DNA from: Rhodococcus sp. 105337
Lineage (GTDB): Bacteria; Actinomycetota; Actinomycetes; Mycobacteriales; Mycobacteriaceae
DNA length: 64,000 nucleotides
Reading direction: 5' to 3'
Assembly (NCBI RefSeq): GCF_012844225.1
Contig: NZ_JABAGQ010000001.1
Coordinates: 62,001 to 126,000 of the forward strand
Shown here: positions 9,109-21,100 of the stretch, piece by piece
Layout: every line of letters begins with the position of its first letter
Numbering within the stretch: position 1 is the stretch's first letter
The notes under the pieces: generated by a model
The model's input: the letters and a program-made list of their open reading frames with translations, nothing else
Databases searched by the model: none
Told to the model about the DNA's origin: nothing
Translations under genes and position numbers: made by a program

Positions 9109-10635
9109 CTAGTGCATCACGACCGGGGCCGCTGCGCCCTCTGTCTTCTCGGCACGTTTCCGGGGAAGGAAGGCTGCCGGGATCAGCGCGAAGATCATGA
9201 TGATCGTCGCGATGAGGAAGGTGAACGCGAACGCCTCGGCGAGTGAACTCAGCACCGACTGCTGCATCTCGGCCGGCAGCTGGGCGAGCATCTCGGCATC
9301 CGGCTGACCGGACGACCCCTCGGGCGCACCCTGCGGTGCGATCACGCGGCTGGTGAGGATCACCGACATCGCCGCGGTGCCGATGGATCCGGCGGCCTGC
9401 TGGACGATGTTCATCAACGTCGAACCCCGCGCGATGCTGTTGTCGGTGAGAGTCTGCAGCGCGGCGGTCATGGTGGGCATCATCGTGCAGCCCATACCCA
9501 TACCCATCACGAACAGGGCACCGAGGAGCAGCGGGTAGCCGGTATCCACGCCGACCTGGGTGAACACGCTCATCCCGGCGGCGATGAGAGCCAGGCCGGT
9601 CAGCACGATCTTTCCCGGCCCGATACGGTCGACCAGTTGTCCGGCGATCGGCATCGTGAGCATCGCACCGATTCCCTGTGGTGCGAGCAGGAGTCCGGCC
9701 GCCAAGGTGCTCTCGCCTCGCACCTGGAGGAAGTAGCTCGGGAACAGCAGACCGGCACCGAAGAACCCGATCGCGAACACCGACATCGTCAGGACGGCGA
9801 AGGTGAGCTGACGGTTGCGGAACAGGGTCAGGTCGATCAGCGGATGGTCGGTGCGCAACGCGTGCACGACGAACGCCGCGATGAGCGCGAGACCGGCGAG
9901 GCCGCTGACCACGACCCGGGCGGACGCGACGGTGCCGGTCTCCGGCAGCGACGAGACGCCGAACAGGAACAACGCGAGCCCGGGCGAAAGCAGCAGCATC
10001 CCCTTGAAGTCGAACGCCTCCGACGCTTTCGGTGCGTCCTTGGGCAGCACGACGACAGCGACGATCAGCGCGACGATCCCGATCGGCAGGTTGATCAGGA
10101 AGATCCAGTGCCAGGTCGCGACGTCGATGAGCCAGCCACCGAGGATCGGACCGCCGATGGGGCCGAGCAGCATCGGGATACCGAGCACCGCCATGACGCG
10201 ACCCACGCGGTGCGGGCCGGCCGCACGGGTCATGATCGTCATGCCGAGCGGCATCAGCATGCCGCCGCCGAAGCCCTGGACGACGCGGAACGCGATCAGC
10301 GACGTGACATCCCACGCGACACTGCACAGCACGGAACCGGCGACGAACAAGACGAGTGCCGTCAGATACAGCCGCTTGGTGCCGAAACGGTCCGCAGCCC
10401 AGCCGGTGAGCGGGATCACGCTGGCGAGCGCGAGGGTGTAGGCCGTCATGGTCCACGCGACGGTCGCGTAGGACGCCTGGAAGTCCGACATGAATGTCGG
10501 CAGTGCCACCGACACCACCGTGACGTCGAGAATCGACATGATGGCGCCGAGCACGACGACCGAGGCGATCTTCAGTACCGCGGCATCGAGCTTGTCACTG
10601 GGTTGAGCTGGGGATTTGTCGGGCGGCGCAGTCAT
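9109..10635 (-). CDS. DHA2-family (14-TM) major facilitator drug exporter
   Basis: Protein of 508 residues with about fourteen hydrophobic segments, in line with EmrB/QacA proton-coupled multidrug exporters. The motif A loop GWAADRFGTKRLY is near residue 80, and motif C-like sequence GPIGGPILGGWL is near 155. Substrates cannot be predicted. It stands alone on the minus strand, downstream of the fprB gene by about 150 bases, with no adjacent regulator gene. Confidence 0.87.
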   Translation of the reverse strand: MTAPPDKSPAQPSDKLDAAVLKIASVVVLGAIMSILDVTVVSVALPTFMSDFQASYATVAWTMTAYTLALASVIPLTGWAADRFGTKRLYLTALVLFVAGSVLCSVAWDVTSLIAFRVVQGFGGGMLMPLGMTIMTRAAGPHRVGRVMAVLGIPMLLGPIGGPILGGWLIDVATWHWIFLINLPIGIVALIVAVVVLPKDAPKASEAFDFKGMLLLSPGLALFLFGVSSLPETGTVASARVVVSGLAGLALIAAFVVHALRTDHPLIDLTLFRNRQLTFAVLTMSVFAIGFFGAGLLFPSYFLQVRGESTLAAGLLLAPQGIGAMLTMPIAGQLVDRIGPGKIVLTGLALIAAGMSVFTQVGVDTGYPLLLGALFVMGMGMGCTMMPTMTAALQTLTDNSIARGSTLMNIVQQAAGSIGTAAMSVILTSRVIAPQGAPEGSSGQPDAEMLAQLPAEMQQSVLSSLAEAFAFTFLIATIIMIFALIPAAFLPRKRAEKTEGAAAPVVMH

Positions 10636-10786
10636 GCGGTTACTCCAGGGTCGGCGCAGGCGAGTACCCGCGCGGTAGGAAACGAGCGTCGCGCGAAGAT
10701 CCGGTCACCAGATCGGAAGTCGGCATCGATGGCGACTGCGAAACGCCGGATGATCTTAACGACCACGTCCGCCCGGCCCAACCGAT

Positions 10787-12466
10787 TTACCGGCGCACGG
10801 CTCCGATCAGCGGCAGCAGTCGGCGGCGCCGGCGCCCGAGTTCCGCGAGCGCCTCGCGATCGGTGATCTTCACCCGCGGACGGCCCTGGGCGATGCCCGC
10901 CTTGCGTTCGGCGGCGTCGATCGCGCGCCACCCCTCGAGGTCGACGCGCTCCGGCCGCCGCCGCGCGAGCAACTTGTGCAGCGCGCGCCGGTCACCCCGC
11001 GGCTCCCGCAGGACGCCCGCGTCGAAGTCGGCGAGCAACGCGTTCACGGTCTCGCGTGCACAGGCCTTGTTGGTGCCGATGACTCCGCTCGGACCCCGCT
11101 TGATCCACCCGGTCACGTACACGCCGTTGTCGACGCGTCCCTCCGAATGGGGCACGACGCCGCGCACCTCGTCGAACGGGATGCCCGGTACCGCGACACC
11201 CCGGTATCCGATCGACCGGAGCACCAGAGGTGCGGCTACGTCGTCGAAGTCGTCCGTCGGGCGAACAGCAACCGCACCGTCGGTGCCGGTGAGTTCGGTG
11301 CGGGCGACCCGCACACCCGTGACACGCTCGTCGCCGAGCAGTTCGTGCGGAGCGGCGAAGAAGCGGAACACGATGCGCCGGTGGCCGGGGCGGAGCGGTC
11401 GCTGCGCGTATTCGCGCGCGAGGCGAACCTTCAGGGCCGTCGCCGGATCCTCTTCGACCGCACGGGCACTGACCGGATCGAGGTCGAGGTCTGCGTCGTC
11501 GATGACGACGTCGACGCCGCGGAGATCACCGAGGGCGACGAACTCCGGGTTGCTGTACGCCGCCTGGGCGGGCCCACGCCGGCCCAGCAGCACGACCTCA
11601 CGGATGTTGCTGTTCCGCAACGCCGTCAGCGCGTGGTCGGCGATATCGGTGCGGGCGAGTTCGTCGACGTCCATCGTGAGGATGCGGGCGACATCGAGCG
11701 CGACGTTTCCGTTCCCGACGATCACGGCGCGGTCACCGGAGAGGTCGAACGTGCGGTCGGCGTAGTCGGGGTGCCCGTTGTACCAGGCGACGAACTCGGT
11801 GGCGGCGTGACTTCCCGGAAGGTCCTCGCCCGGGATACCGAGCCGCCGGTCGGCGGAAGCGCCCACCGCGTAGACGACGGCGTGATGGTGGTCGAGGAGT
11901 TCGGCATGCGTCAGGTCGCGGCCGATCTCCGTGTTCAGGTGGAGCGCGAATGCGTCACGCCGGAACGACCATTCGAAGGAGTCGGTCACGCTCTTCGTTC
12001 CCGGGTGATCCGGCGCGACACCGGCACGCACCAGTCCGAAAGGCGTGGGAAGACGATCGAACATCTCCACTTCGACGTCGGAGCGCTCGAGCAGTGCCTG
12101 CGTGGCGTAACACGCCGCGGGACCGGCGCCGACGACGGCGACCCGGAGGGTCCCCTGCCCGCGGGGCGGGGCATGGGTGGGAGTGAGGGGAAGCCAGCCG
12201 TCGGGCGTCCGGTGATCTACGTAGTACTCGGCATTGATCTCGGCGAAACGCGACTGTGAGGGGTCGAGTTTGTCGTCCGGAAGGATCGCCTCGACGGGGC
12301 AGGCGTCGGCGCACGCACCGCAGTCGATGCAGACCTGCGGGTCGATGTGGAGCATCTCCGCGGTCGCGAACCCCGGCTCGTCGGGCGAGGGGTGGATGCA
12401 GTTCACGGGGCACACCGCGACACAACTCGCGTCGTTGCAGCACGTCTGAGTGATCACATAGGCCAT
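10787..12466 (-). CDS. fprB: Ferredoxin/ferredoxin-NADP reductase fusion (FprB type)
   Basis: Fusion of 559 residues. The N-terminal 7Fe-type ferredoxin has Cys9, Cys15 and Cys19 for one cluster and Cys46, Cys49, Cys52 and Cys56 (CIDCGACADACP) for a [4Fe-4S] cluster. An adrenodoxin-reductase-like flavoprotein follows from about residue 107, with FAD motif VVGAGPAACYA and a second dinucleotide motif VIVGNGNVALDVARIL for NADPH. The product would move electrons between NADPH and ferredoxin-dependent enzymes such as P450s. The ATG at 12466 gives the ferredoxin start MAYVITQTCC; a much longer open frame upstream runs antisense to the thioesterase gene and was rejected. Confidence 0.92.
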   Translation of the reverse strand: MAYVITQTCCNDASCVAVCPVNCIHPSPDEPGFATAEMLHIDPQVCIDCGACADACPVEAILPDDKLDPSQSRFAEINAEYYVDHRTPDGWLPLTPTHAPPRGQGTLRVAVVGAGPAACYATQALLERSDVEVEMFDRLPTPFGLVRAGVAPDHPGTKSVTDSFEWSFRRDAFALHLNTEIGRDLTHAELLDHHHAVVYAVGASADRRLGIPGEDLPGSHAATEFVAWYNGHPDYADRTFDLSGDRAVIVGNGNVALDVARILTMDVDELARTDIADHALTALRNSNIREVVLLGRRGPAQAAYSNPEFVALGDLRGVDVVIDDADLDLDPVSARAVEEDPATALKVRLAREYAQRPLRPGHRRIVFRFFAAPHELLGDERVTGVRVARTELTGTDGAVAVRPTDDFDDVAAPLVLRSIGYRGVAVPGIPFDEVRGVVPHSEGRVDNGVYVTGWIKRGPSGVIGTNKACARETVNALLADFDAGVLREPRGDRRALHKLLARRRPERVDLEGWRAIDAAERKAGIAQGRPRVKITDREALAELGRRRRRLLPLIGAVRR

Positions 12467-12511
12467 GGCGGGGTCCTCGGAAGGGCGGGGCGGCACGACC
12501 GCCGAGTTCAT

Positions 12512-12529
12512 GTAACAGTGCGTAACAGT
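12512..12529. repeat. Two direct repeats GTAACAGT one helical turn apart
   Basis: GTAACAGT occurs at 12512-12519 and 12522-12529, a 10-base period, in the divergent promoter region between fprB and the thioesterase gene. The spacing places both copies on the same DNA face, as expected for a dimeric activator or repressor site. No protein can be assigned. Confidence 0.35.
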
Positions 12530-12638
12530 TAATACGACTGTAGTCCCCGCCACACCCGGTTCGCAAGACGCGCTGCGCACGAGCCGGGTAGCTGCGAGAA
12601 TCGGCCGATCGGGCATCCGACACAGGGGGACACACGCA

Positions 12639-13427
12639 GTGGCCATAGCGACATCCACCGACGACCCGCCCTGGGCGCGACCTCTCGCGGCACTCCCCGC
12701 CGAGGCGACGCCCTTCCGCACCGAACGCTCCGTGCGTACCGGCGATGTCGACACCTCGCAGCGTCTCCGACTCGACGGCGTCGCCCGGTACCTCCAGGAC
12801 ATCGGCATCGACAACCTCGAGGCCGTCGACGCCGCGCACACCGATCCCCTGTGGATCGTCCGGCGCACCGTGATCGACGTCCACCGGCCGGCGCGGTTCC
12901 CGCAGCATCTCCGGCTGCGCCGCTGGTGCGATGCTCTCTCCACCCGGTGGGCCAACGTACGAGTCCGTCTGGACGACCCGCACGACGACGAGGGCGGACC
13001 CCTCATCGACACGGCAGGATTCTGGATCGACATCGGTCCCACGACGGGTGCCCCGACCCGCATCAGTGACGGGCTCTTCGAGCACATGTCGCGATATGCG
13101 CTCGACACCCGGCTCCGGTGGCGCGCGTGGCTGCCTGCCTCACCGGAGGGCGAGATCACCGACAGTCGCGAATTCCCGCTCCGCGTCACCGATTTCGACC
13201 CGTTCGGGCACGTCAACAACGCCGTGTACTGGCACGGGGTGGAGGAACTGCTCGCGTCCCGTCCCGATCTGCAGAGCTCACCGTATCGAGCGGTGATCGA
13301 ACATCTGCGACCCATCGGAACCGACGAGACCCTGGTCCTCCGCGCCGGCGACGACCGGCACGGCCTGACGCTGTGGTTCACAGTGGACGATCGCGCCCGC
13401 GCGGTCGCCCGGGTCGTTCGCCTCTGA
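12639..13427 (+). CDS. Acyl-ACP/acyl-CoA thioesterase (double hotdog, FatA-like)
   Basis: Protein of 262 residues made of two hotdog domains, as in bacterial relatives of plant acyl-ACP thioesterases. The first half has TGDVDTSQRLRLDGVARYLQ, and the second has VTDFDPFGHVNNAVYW (Asp and Asn at the usual active-site place). It should hydrolyse fatty acyl thioesters; chain length is unknown. The start is GTG 12639, after CAGGGGGA. It is divergent from fprB, and the SixA-like gene follows after 19 bases, possibly in one transcript. Confidence 0.82.
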   Translation: MAIATSTDDPPWARPLAALPAEATPFRTERSVRTGDVDTSQRLRLDGVARYLQDIGIDNLEAVDAAHTDPLWIVRRTVIDVHRPARFPQHLRLRRWCDALSTRWANVRVRLDDPHDDEGGPLIDTAGFWIDIGPTTGAPTRISDGLFEHMSRYALDTRLRWRAWLPASPEGEITDSREFPLRVTDFDPFGHVNNAVYWHGVEELLASRPDLQSSPYRAVIEHLRPIGTDETLVLRAGDDRHGLTLWFTVDDRARAVARVVRL

Positions 13428-13446
13428 ACGCTCTACGGTGGAGCCC

Positions 13447-13938
13447 ATGACCCGCACTCTGATCTTGCTGCGCCACGGCAAGTCCGCGTACCCGGACGAC
13501 GTGGACGATCACGACCGTCCGCTGTCCCCGCGCGGTCGCCGCGAGGCGGGGCTCGCCGGGCGGTGGATCAGGGCCACAGTGCCTCCGATCGACAAGGTGC
13601 TGTGCTCGACCGCGGTCCGAACCCGCAAGACCCTCACCGAAGCGGGTATCGAAGCACCCGTCGACTACCGCGACAGCCTCTACCTCGCAGATCCCGCCAC
13701 GCTGCTCGAGGAGATCCACTCGGTGCCGAAGGATGTCCGGACCCTCCTTGTCGTGGGCCACGAGCCGACACTGTCCACGACGGTCCTGAATCTCGTCACC
13801 GACCACAGCACCGACGAGGCGCAGCAGGTCACGGAGAAGTTCCCCACGTCGTCGGTCGCCGTCCTGGCGGTCCGGGGGCGCTGGGACGAACTCGAACCCG
13901 GCCGGGCCGAACTCACCGATTTCCACATCCCGCGATAA
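13447..13938 (+). CDS. SixA-like histidine phosphatase
   Basis: Phosphatase of 163 residues of the phosphoglycerate-mutase-like superfamily. The RHG catalytic motif is at residues 9-11 (LLRHGKS), and a second catalytic histidine lies in VVGHEPT. SixA dephosphorylates histidine on phosphotransfer proteins in E. coli; many actinobacterial members have unknown substrates. The ATG at 13447 was chosen; an in-frame GTG at 13438 is possible. It is followed by a strong hairpin shared with the convergent rpoC. Confidence 0.82.
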   Translation: MTRTLILLRHGKSAYPDDVDDHDRPLSPRGRREAGLAGRWIRATVPPIDKVLCSTAVRTRKTLTEAGIEAPVDYRDSLYLADPATLLEEIHSVPKDVRTLLVVGHEPTLSTTVLNLVTDHSTDEAQQVTEKFPTSSVAVLAVRGRWDELEPGRAELTDFHIPR

Positions 13939-13953
13939 ACGTCCGGACAGCGA

Positions 13954-13991
13954 AGAGGTCCCGCCCCCGAAGAGAAAGGGGCGGGACCTCT
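13954..13991. terminator. Bidirectional hairpin between SixA-like gene and rpoC
   Basis: A perfect 14-base stem, AGAGGTCCCGCCCC (13954-13967) with AGAGGTCCCGCCCC on the opposite strand (13978-13991), around a 10-base loop. It sits between convergent genes and should end both transcripts. The U-tract is short on either side. Confidence 0.7.
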
Positions 13992-14032
13992 GTCGTTCTA
14001 CTGCAGCATCACTGTCCTAGGACAGTCGGCTG

Positions 14033-17000
14033 CTAGCGGTAGTCGTTGGAGTAACCGTAATCGTCCAGCGGAACCGCAGCGCCGGTGTTCTGGCCGAAGC
14101 CGTCCGGCGAGTAGTACTGGTCGTCGTACGCCGGGATGGCGTAGGCGGCAGCACGTGCTTCCTCGGTGGGCTGCACCTGGATGTTCCGGTACTTGTTGAT
14201 GCCTGTACCGGCCGGGATCAGCTTGCCGATGATCACGTTCTCCTTGAGACCGATGAGCTTGTCCGAGCGGCAGTTGATCGCCGCGTCGGTGAGCACACGA
14301 GTGGTCTCCTGGAACGACGCTGCCGACAGCCACGAATCGGTGGCCAGCGAGGCCTTCGTGATGCCCATGAGGACCGGACGTCCGGCAGCCGGCTCGCCGC
14401 CTTCCTGGACCACACGACGGTTCGCAGCCTCGAACTCGCTGCGCTCGACGAGCGAACCGGGCAGGAACTCCGTCGCACCCGAGTCGATGATCGTCACGCG
14501 ACGCAGCATCTGGCGCACGATGACCTCGATGTGCTTGTCGTGGATCGACACACCCTGGCTCCGGTACACCTCCTGGACCTCGTGGACCAGGTGGACCTGG
14601 ACCTGACGGGGACCCATCACGCGCAGCACCTCGTGCGGATCGGCAGCACCTTCGAGCAGCTGCTGGCCGACTTCCACGTGGTCGCCGTCCGCGAGGACAC
14701 CCTCGGTGCCGTTGGCCTTACGGATGACGTGCAGACGCTGACGCTTGGACAGCTTGTCGTACACGACCTCCTCGCCACCGTCGTCGGGGATGATCGTGAT
14801 CTTGTAGAAACGATCGTCGTCCTCGAGGCGGACACGGCCGGACACGTCGGCGATCGGAGCCTTGCCCTTGGGGACACGGGCCTCGAACAGTTCCTGGACG
14901 CGGGGCAGACCGCCGGTGATGTCCTCACCGACGCCACCCTGGTGGAACGTACGCATGGTCAGCTGCGTACCGGGCTCACCGATCGACTGTGCGGCGACGA
15001 TACCGACGGCCTCGCCGATGTCGACGAGCTTGCCGGTGGCCATCGAACGGCCGTAGCACGTGGCACACACGCCGGTGCCGGTGTCGCAGGTCAGGACCGA
15101 GCGGACCTTCACCTTGCGGATACCGGCCTCGAGCAGTGCCTCGATGGCGGGGTCGCCGAGATCGGAACCACGCTCGACGACGACGTTGCCGTCCTTGTCG
15201 ACCGCATCGGTGGCGAGCGTACGGGCGTACGTGCTCGTCTCGATGTGGGCATCGCGGACCAGCTTGCCGGTCTCGTTGCCCTCGGCGTCGCGCTCGGGCT
15301 CGGCGATGACCATCTCGATGCCACGCGGCGTGCCACAGTCGACCTCGCGGACGATGACGTCCTGCGACACGTCCACCAGACGACGGGTCAGGTAACCCGA
15401 GTCGGCGGTACGCAGAGCGGTATCGGCCAGACCCTTACGCGCACCGTGCGTGTTGATGAAGTACTCGGCGACGGTCAGGCCCTCACGGAAGGAGGACTTG
15501 ATCGGGCGAGGAATGAACTCGCCCTTCGGGTTCGTCACCAGGCCCTTCATACCCGCCAGCGAGCGGATCTGGGTCATGTTGCCCGCAGCACCGGACTTGA
15601 CGATCGTGGGGATCGGGTTGTCGTCCGGGTAGTGCGCCTCCATGGCCTGACCGACCTCTTCGGTCGCTTCCTGCCACAGCTTGACGAGCGAATCGCGACG
15701 CTCGTCCTCGGAGAGCTTTCCTCGGTCGTACTGCCGCTGGATCGCGTCGGCCTGACCCTCGTAACGCTCGAGGATGTCCTTCTTCTCCGGCGGAACGAGC
15801 ACGTCCGCCATCGAGATGGTGACACCCGAACGAGTGGCCCAGTAGAAGCCCGCGTCCTTGAGCTTGTCGACGGTCTGTGCGACGACGATCATCGGGTAGC
15901 GCTCGGCGAGATCGTTGATGATCGCGGCCTGACGCTTCTTCGGCATGATGTCGTTGACGAAGCCGTAGTTGACCGGCAGGAGTTCGTTGAACAGCACACG
16001 ACCGAGGGTCGTGTCCGCCGTCCATGCCTGCCCGTACTTCCAGCCCTCGGGGAACAGCTCGGACTCGAGTTCACGCGGCGGACGCTGATGCGTGAGCCGC
16101 ACCTTGATCGGAGCCTGAACCGAGAGCACGCCACGGTCGACAGCCATCTGAGCCTCGGCCGGGGACGAGTACACGCCCTGCTCCGGCTGATCTTCGGCGG
16201 CCGGCTGGTACGCACCGGGAGCGTCTTCACGCAGACGGGTCAGGTGGTACAGACCGGTCACCATGTCCAGACGCGGCATGGCGAGCGGACGACCCGACGC
16301 CGGCGACAGGATGTTGTTCGAGGACAGCATCAGGATGCGGGCCTCGGCCTGCGCCTCCGCGGAGAGCGGGAGGTGCACGGCCATCTGGTCACCGTCGAAG
16401 TCGGCGTTGAAGGCCTCACACACCAGCGGGTGGAGCTGAATGGCCTTGCCCTCGACGAGCTGCGGCTCGAACGCCTGGATGCCCAGACGGTGCAGCGTGG
16501 GAGCACGGTTCAGCAGAACCGGATGCTCGCTGATGACCTCTTCGAGGACATCCCACACCTGAGCGCGCTGACGCTCGACCATGCGCTTGGCGGACTTGAT
16601 GTTCTGCGCGTGGTTGAGGTCGACGAGACGCTTCATGACGAACGGCTTGAACAGCTCGAGCGCCATCAGCTTCGGCAGACCACACTGGTGCAGCTTGAGC
16701 TGAGGACCGACGACGATGACCGAACGGCCCGAGTAGTCGACGCGCTTACCGAGCAGGTTCTGACGGAAACGACCCTGCTTGCCCTTGAGCAGATCGGACA
16801 GCGACTTGAGCGGACGGTTGCCCGGGCCCGTGACAGGCCGGCCACGACGACCGTTGTCGAACAGCGCGTCCACGGACTCCTGCAGCATCCGCTTCTCGTT
16901 GTTGACGATGATCTCGGGAGCACCGAGGTCGATCAGTCGCTTGAGGCGGTTGTTGCGGTTGATCACGCGGCGGTACAGATCGTTGAGGTCGGACGTCGCG

Positions 17001-18004
17001 AAACGGCCACCGTCGAGCTGAACCATCGGGCGGAGCTCCGGCGGGATCACCGGAACAGCGTCGAGCACCATGCCCATGGGCGAGTTGCCGGACTGCTGGA
17101 ACGCCGCGACGACCTTGAGCCGCTTGAGCGCACGCAGCTTCTTCTGGCCCTTGCCGCTGCGGATGGTCTCGCGCAGCGACTCTGCCTCGGCGTTGATGTC
17201 GAAGTTCTCGATGAGCTTCTGGATCGCCTCGGCGCCCATGGCACCGGTGAAGTACTCCCCGTAGCGATCCTGCAGCTCGCGGTAGAGCATCTCGTCGACG
17301 ATGAGATCCTTCGGCTTCAGCTTCGTGAAGGTGCTCCAGATCTCGTCCAGGCGATCGAGTTCGCGCTGCGAGCGATCGCGCAGCTGACGCATCTCGCGCT
17401 CGCCGCCGTCCTTCACCTTGCGGCGGACGTCGGACTTGGCACCCTCGGCTTCGAGCTCGGCCAGGTCTGCTTCGAGCTTCTGCGCACGGGCCTCGAGGTC
17501 GGCGTCGCGCTGATCGGCGACAGCCTTCTTCTCGACCTCCATCTCGGCCTCGAGGGTCGAGAGTTCGTTGTGACGCAGGTCGTCGTCGACCGCGGTGATG
17601 ACGTACGCAGCGAAGTAGATGATCTTTTCGAGATCCTTCGGAGCGAGGTCGAGCAGGTAACCGAGACGGCTCGGCACACCCTTGAAGTACCAGATGTGGG
17701 TGACGGGTGCGGCCAGTTCGATGTGGCCCATCCGCTCACGACGCACCTTGGCGCGAGTCACCTCGACGCCGCAGCGCTCACAGATGATGCCCTTGAAGCG
17801 GACGCGCTTGTACTTACCGCAGTAGCACTCCCAGTCCCGGGTGGGGCCGAAGATCTTCTCGCAGAAGAGGCCGTCCTTCTCGGGCTTGAGCGTGCGGTAG
17901 TTGATGGTCTCCGGCTTTTTGACCTCGCCGTACGACCAGTTACGGATGTCCTCGGCGGTGGCCAGGCCGATCCGGAGTTCATCGAAGAAGTTGACGTCGA
18001 GCAC
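14033..18004 (-). CDS. rpoC: RNA polymerase beta-prime subunit
   Basis: Catalytic subunit of RNA polymerase, 1323 residues, complete. An N-terminal zinc ribbon is seen (CYCGKYKR and CERCGV), the Mg-binding active-site loop NADFDGDQM lies near residue 535, and the second zinc site [14 protein letters not shown] is in the C-terminal third. A charged insertion around residues 145-215 is the coiled actinobacterial lineage insert. Start is GTG 18004 ([10 protein letters not shown]). It follows rpoB by 113 bases on the same strand and should be cotranscribed with it. A long reading frame on the opposite strand (14531-18043) is a codon-bias shadow. Confidence 0.98.
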   Translation of the reverse strand: MLDVNFFDELRIGLATAEDIRNWSYGEVKKPETINYRTLKPEKDGLFCEKIFGPTRDWECYCGKYKRVRFKGIICERCGVEVTRAKVRRERMGHIELAAPVTHIWYFKGVPSRLGYLLDLAPKDLEKIIYFAAYVITAVDDDLRHNELSTLEAEMEVEKKAVADQRDADLEARAQKLEADLAELEAEGAKSDVRRKVKDGGEREMRQLRDRSQRELDRLDEIWSTFTKLKPKDLIVDEMLYRELQDRYGEYFTGAMGAEAIQKLIENFDINAEAESLRETIRSGKGQKKLRALKRLKVVAAFQQSGNSPMGMVLDAVPVIPPELRPMVQLDGGRFATSDLNDLYRRVINRNNRLKRLIDLGAPEIIVNNEKRMLQESVDALFDNGRRGRPVTGPGNRPLKSLSDLLKGKQGRFRQNLLGKRVDYSGRSVIVVGPQLKLHQCGLPKLMALELFKPFVMKRLVDLNHAQNIKSAKRMVERQRAQVWDVLEEVISEHPVLLNRAPTLHRLGIQAFEPQLVEGKAIQLHPLVCEAFNADFDGDQMAVHLPLSAEAQAEARILMLSSNNILSPASGRPLAMPRLDMVTGLYHLTRLREDAPGAYQPAAEDQPEQGVYSSPAEAQMAVDRGVLSVQAPIKVRLTHQRPPRELESELFPEGWKYGQAWTADTTLGRVLFNELLPVNYGFVNDIMPKKRQAAIINDLAERYPMIVVAQTVDKLKDAGFYWATRSGVTISMADVLVPPEKKDILERYEGQADAIQRQYDRGKLSEDERRDSLVKLWQEATEEVGQAMEAHYPDDNPIPTIVKSGAAGNMTQIRSLAGMKGLVTNPKGEFIPRPIKSSFREGLTVAEYFINTHGARKGLADTALRTADSGYLTRRLVDVSQDVIVREVDCGTPRGIEMVIAEPERDAEGNETGKLVRDAHIETSTYARTLATDAVDKDGNVVVERGSDLGDPAIEALLEAGIRKVKVRSVLTCDTGTGVCATCYGRSMATGKLVDIGEAVGIVAAQSIGEPGTQLTMRTFHQGGVGEDITGGLPRVQELFEARVPKGKAPIADVSGRVRLEDDDRFYKITIIPDDGGEEVVYDKLSKRQRLHVIRKANGTEGVLADGDHVEVGQQLLEGAADPHEVLRVMGPRQVQVHLVHEVQEVYRSQGVSIHDKHIEVIVRQMLRRVTIIDSGATEFLPGSLVERSEFEAANRRVVQEGGEPAAGRPVLMGITKASLATDSWLSAASFQETTRVLTDAAINCRSDKLIGLKENVIIGKLIPAGTGINKYRNIQVQPTEEARAAAYAIPAYDDQYYSPDGFGQNTGAAVPLDDYGYSNDYR

Positions 18005-18117
18005 GTAACTTCCTTTCCCCTGTGCGGGCTTTGTTGCTGCTAGTTGTCGCTATCGCTGCCGGGGCCCGATGCGGTACGTGTCCGGTTGTCCGGTTGCGTA
18101 CCGCATCGGCTCGGCTC

Positions 18118-21100
18118 CTAGTTCGCGAGGTCGTCGACGGTGGCCGACTCGTTGCGGGAAAGGTTGATGCCCAGGTTGGCGGCAGCCCGTTCGAGATCCT
18201 CGTCGTCGCCGTCGGCCATCGTGATGGCCGCGCCGTCGCTGGAGAGCACCTCGACGTTCAGGCACAGCGACTGGAGTTCCTTGAGGAGCACCTTGAAGGA
18301 CTCCGGGATACCCGGCTCCGGGATGTTCTCGCCCTTGACGATCGCCTCGTAGACCTTCACGCGGCCCACGACGTCGTCGGACTTGATGGTGAGAAGTTCC
18401 TGGAGCGTGTACGCGGCACCGTAGGCCTGCATGGCCCAGCACTCCATCTCACCGAAGCGCTGGCCACCGAACTGGGCCTTACCGCCGAGCGGCTGCTGGG
18501 TGATCATCGAGTACGGACCGGTCGAACGAGCGTGGATCTTGTCGTCGACCAAGTGGTGCAGCTTGATGATGTACATGTAGCCGACCGACACGGGGTACGG
18601 GAACGGCTCGCCGGAACGACCGTCGAACAAGGTTGCCTTGCCGTCCGGTCCGACCATGACTTCACCGTCACGGTTCGGCAGCGTCGACGCGAGCAGACCG
18701 GTCAGTTCCTCTTCACGGGCACCGTCGAACACCGGGGTGGCGATATTGGTGTCGGGCTCCGCCGACACCATCTCCTCGGCGAGGTTCTGTGCCCACTCGG
18801 GACGGCTGCCGTCATCGGCGATCTGGATGTTCCAGCCCGCCTTGCCGATCCAGCCGAGATGCGTCTCGAGGATCTGGCCGATGTTCATACGACGCGGAAC
18901 ACCGTGCGTGTTGAGGATGATGTCGACCGGCGTGCCGTCGGACAGGAACGGCATGTCTTCCTGCGGAAGGATCTTGCCGATGACGCCCTTGTTGCCGTGG
19001 CGGCCGGCGAGCTTGTCGCCGTCCTGGATCTTGCGCTTCTGTGCCACGTACACGCGGACGAGCTCGTTGACGCCGGGAGGAAGATCGTCGTCGTCCTCGC
19101 GCGAGAACACGCGGACGCCGATGACCTTGCCGGTCTCGCCGTGCGGAACCTTCAGCGACGTGTCGCGAACCTCGCGCGCCTTCTCACCGAAGATCGCGCG
19201 GAGCAGGCGCTCCTCGGGGGTCAGCTCGGTCTCGCCCTTCGGCGTGACCTTGCCGACGAGGATGTCGCCGTCGCGAACTTCGGCACCGATGCGGACGATG
19301 CCGCGCTCGTCGAGGTCCGCGAGGACCTCGTCGGAGACGTTCGGGATGTCCCGGGTGATCTCTTCGGCACCGAGCTTGGTGTCGCGGGCGTCGATCTCGT
19401 GCTCCTCGATGTGGATCGAGGTGAGCACGTCCTCCTCCACGAGGCGCTGCGACAGGATGATCGCGTCCTCGTAGTTGTGGCCTTCCCACGGCATGATCGC
19501 CACGAGCAGGTTCTTGCCGAGCGCCATCTCACCGTTCTGGGTGCAGGGGCCGTCGGCGAGGACCTGGCCGGACTCCACGCGCTGACCCTCGTCCACGATC
19601 GGACGCTGGTTGGAGCAGGTGCCCTGGTTGGAGCGATCGAACTTGCGCAGACGGTACGTCTTGCGCGTTCCGTCGTCGGCCATGACGGTGATGAAGTCGG
19701 CGGAAACCTCCTCGACGACACCACCCTTCTCGGTGACGATGACGTCGCCGGCGTCGACGGCGGCACGGAGTTCCATGCCGGTACCGACGATCGGCGATTC
19801 GCTGCGCACGAGCGGGACAGCCTGACGCTGCATGTTCGCGCCCATGAGGGCACGGTTGGCATCGTCGTGCTCGAGGAACGGAATCATCGCGGTGGCGACC
19901 GAGACCATCTGCCGGGGCGACACGTCCATGTACTCGACGGTGTCGGCGGCGACGTACTCGATCTCCGCGCCCTTCTTACGGACGAGCACGCGCTCTTCGG
20001 CGAATGTTCCGTCTGCTGCGATCGGCGAGTTCGCCTGCGCGATGAGGTAACGGTCCTCTTCGTCCGCGGTCAGGTAGGCAACCTCATCGGTGACGACGCC
20101 ACCCTCGACCTTGCGGTACGGGGTCTCGATGAAACCGAACGGGTTGACCCGTGCGTACACCGACAGCGAACCGATCAGGCCGATGTTCGGGCCCTCAGGG
20201 GTCTCGATGGGGCACATGCGGCCGTAGTGCGACGGGTGGACGTCGCGGACCTCGAGGCCGGCGCGCTCACGCGAAAGACCACCGGGGCCCAGAGCGGACA
20301 GACGACGCTTGTGCGTCAGGCCCGACAGCGGGTTGTTCTGGTCCATGAACTGCGACAGCTGGGAGGTTCCGAAGAACTCCTTGATCGCGGCCACGACGGG
20401 ACGGATGTTGATCAGGGACTGCGGGGTGATGGCCTCGACGTCCTGAGTGGTCATCCGCTCGCGAACCACACGCTCCATGCGGGACAGGCCCACGCGGATC
20501 TGGTTCTGGATGAGCTCACCGACGGTGCGCAGGCGACGGTTACCGAAGTGGTCGATGTCGTCGACCTCGACGGGAACCTCGACGCCGCCGGGGACGGTCA
20601 TCTTGTTCTCACCCGCGTGCAGACGCACGAGGTACTCGATCGTGGCGACGATGTCTTCCTCGGTGAGGGTGGACGCCTCGATCGGCTGGCCGGTGTTCAG
20701 GCCCAGCTTCTTGTTGATCTTGTAGCGACCCACGCGAGCGAGGTCGTAGCGCTTGTCCTTGAAGAAGAGGTTTTCCAGCAGGGTCTGCGCGCTCTCCTTG
20801 GTCGGCGGCTCACCCGGGCGGAGCTTGCGGTAGATATCGAGCAGCGCCTCATCGGTGCCGGCCGTGTTGTCCTTCTCGAGCGTCGACATCATGATCTCGG
20901 AGAACCCGAAACGCTCGACGATCTGCTCGGTGGACCAGCCGAGCGCCTTGAGCAGCACCGTGACGGGCTGACGGCGCTTGCGGTCGATGCGGACACCGAC
21001 GGTGTCGCGCTTGTCGACGTCGAACTCGAGCCACGCACCGCGACCCGGGATGACCTTGACGCTGTGCAGGTCCTTCTCGGTGCTCTTGTCGACGGACTTG

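Noticed and set aside
10632-10931. 99-codon frame upstream of the DHA2 exporter gene
   Set aside because: Arginine-rich, overlaps the fprB end in another frame, and has no ribosome-binding site or recognisable fold; treated as a shadow.
14531-18043. 1170-codon open frame on the plus strand
   Set aside because: It is exactly antisense to rpoC; long opposite-strand frames arise from strong third-position GC bias. Translation shows no family features.
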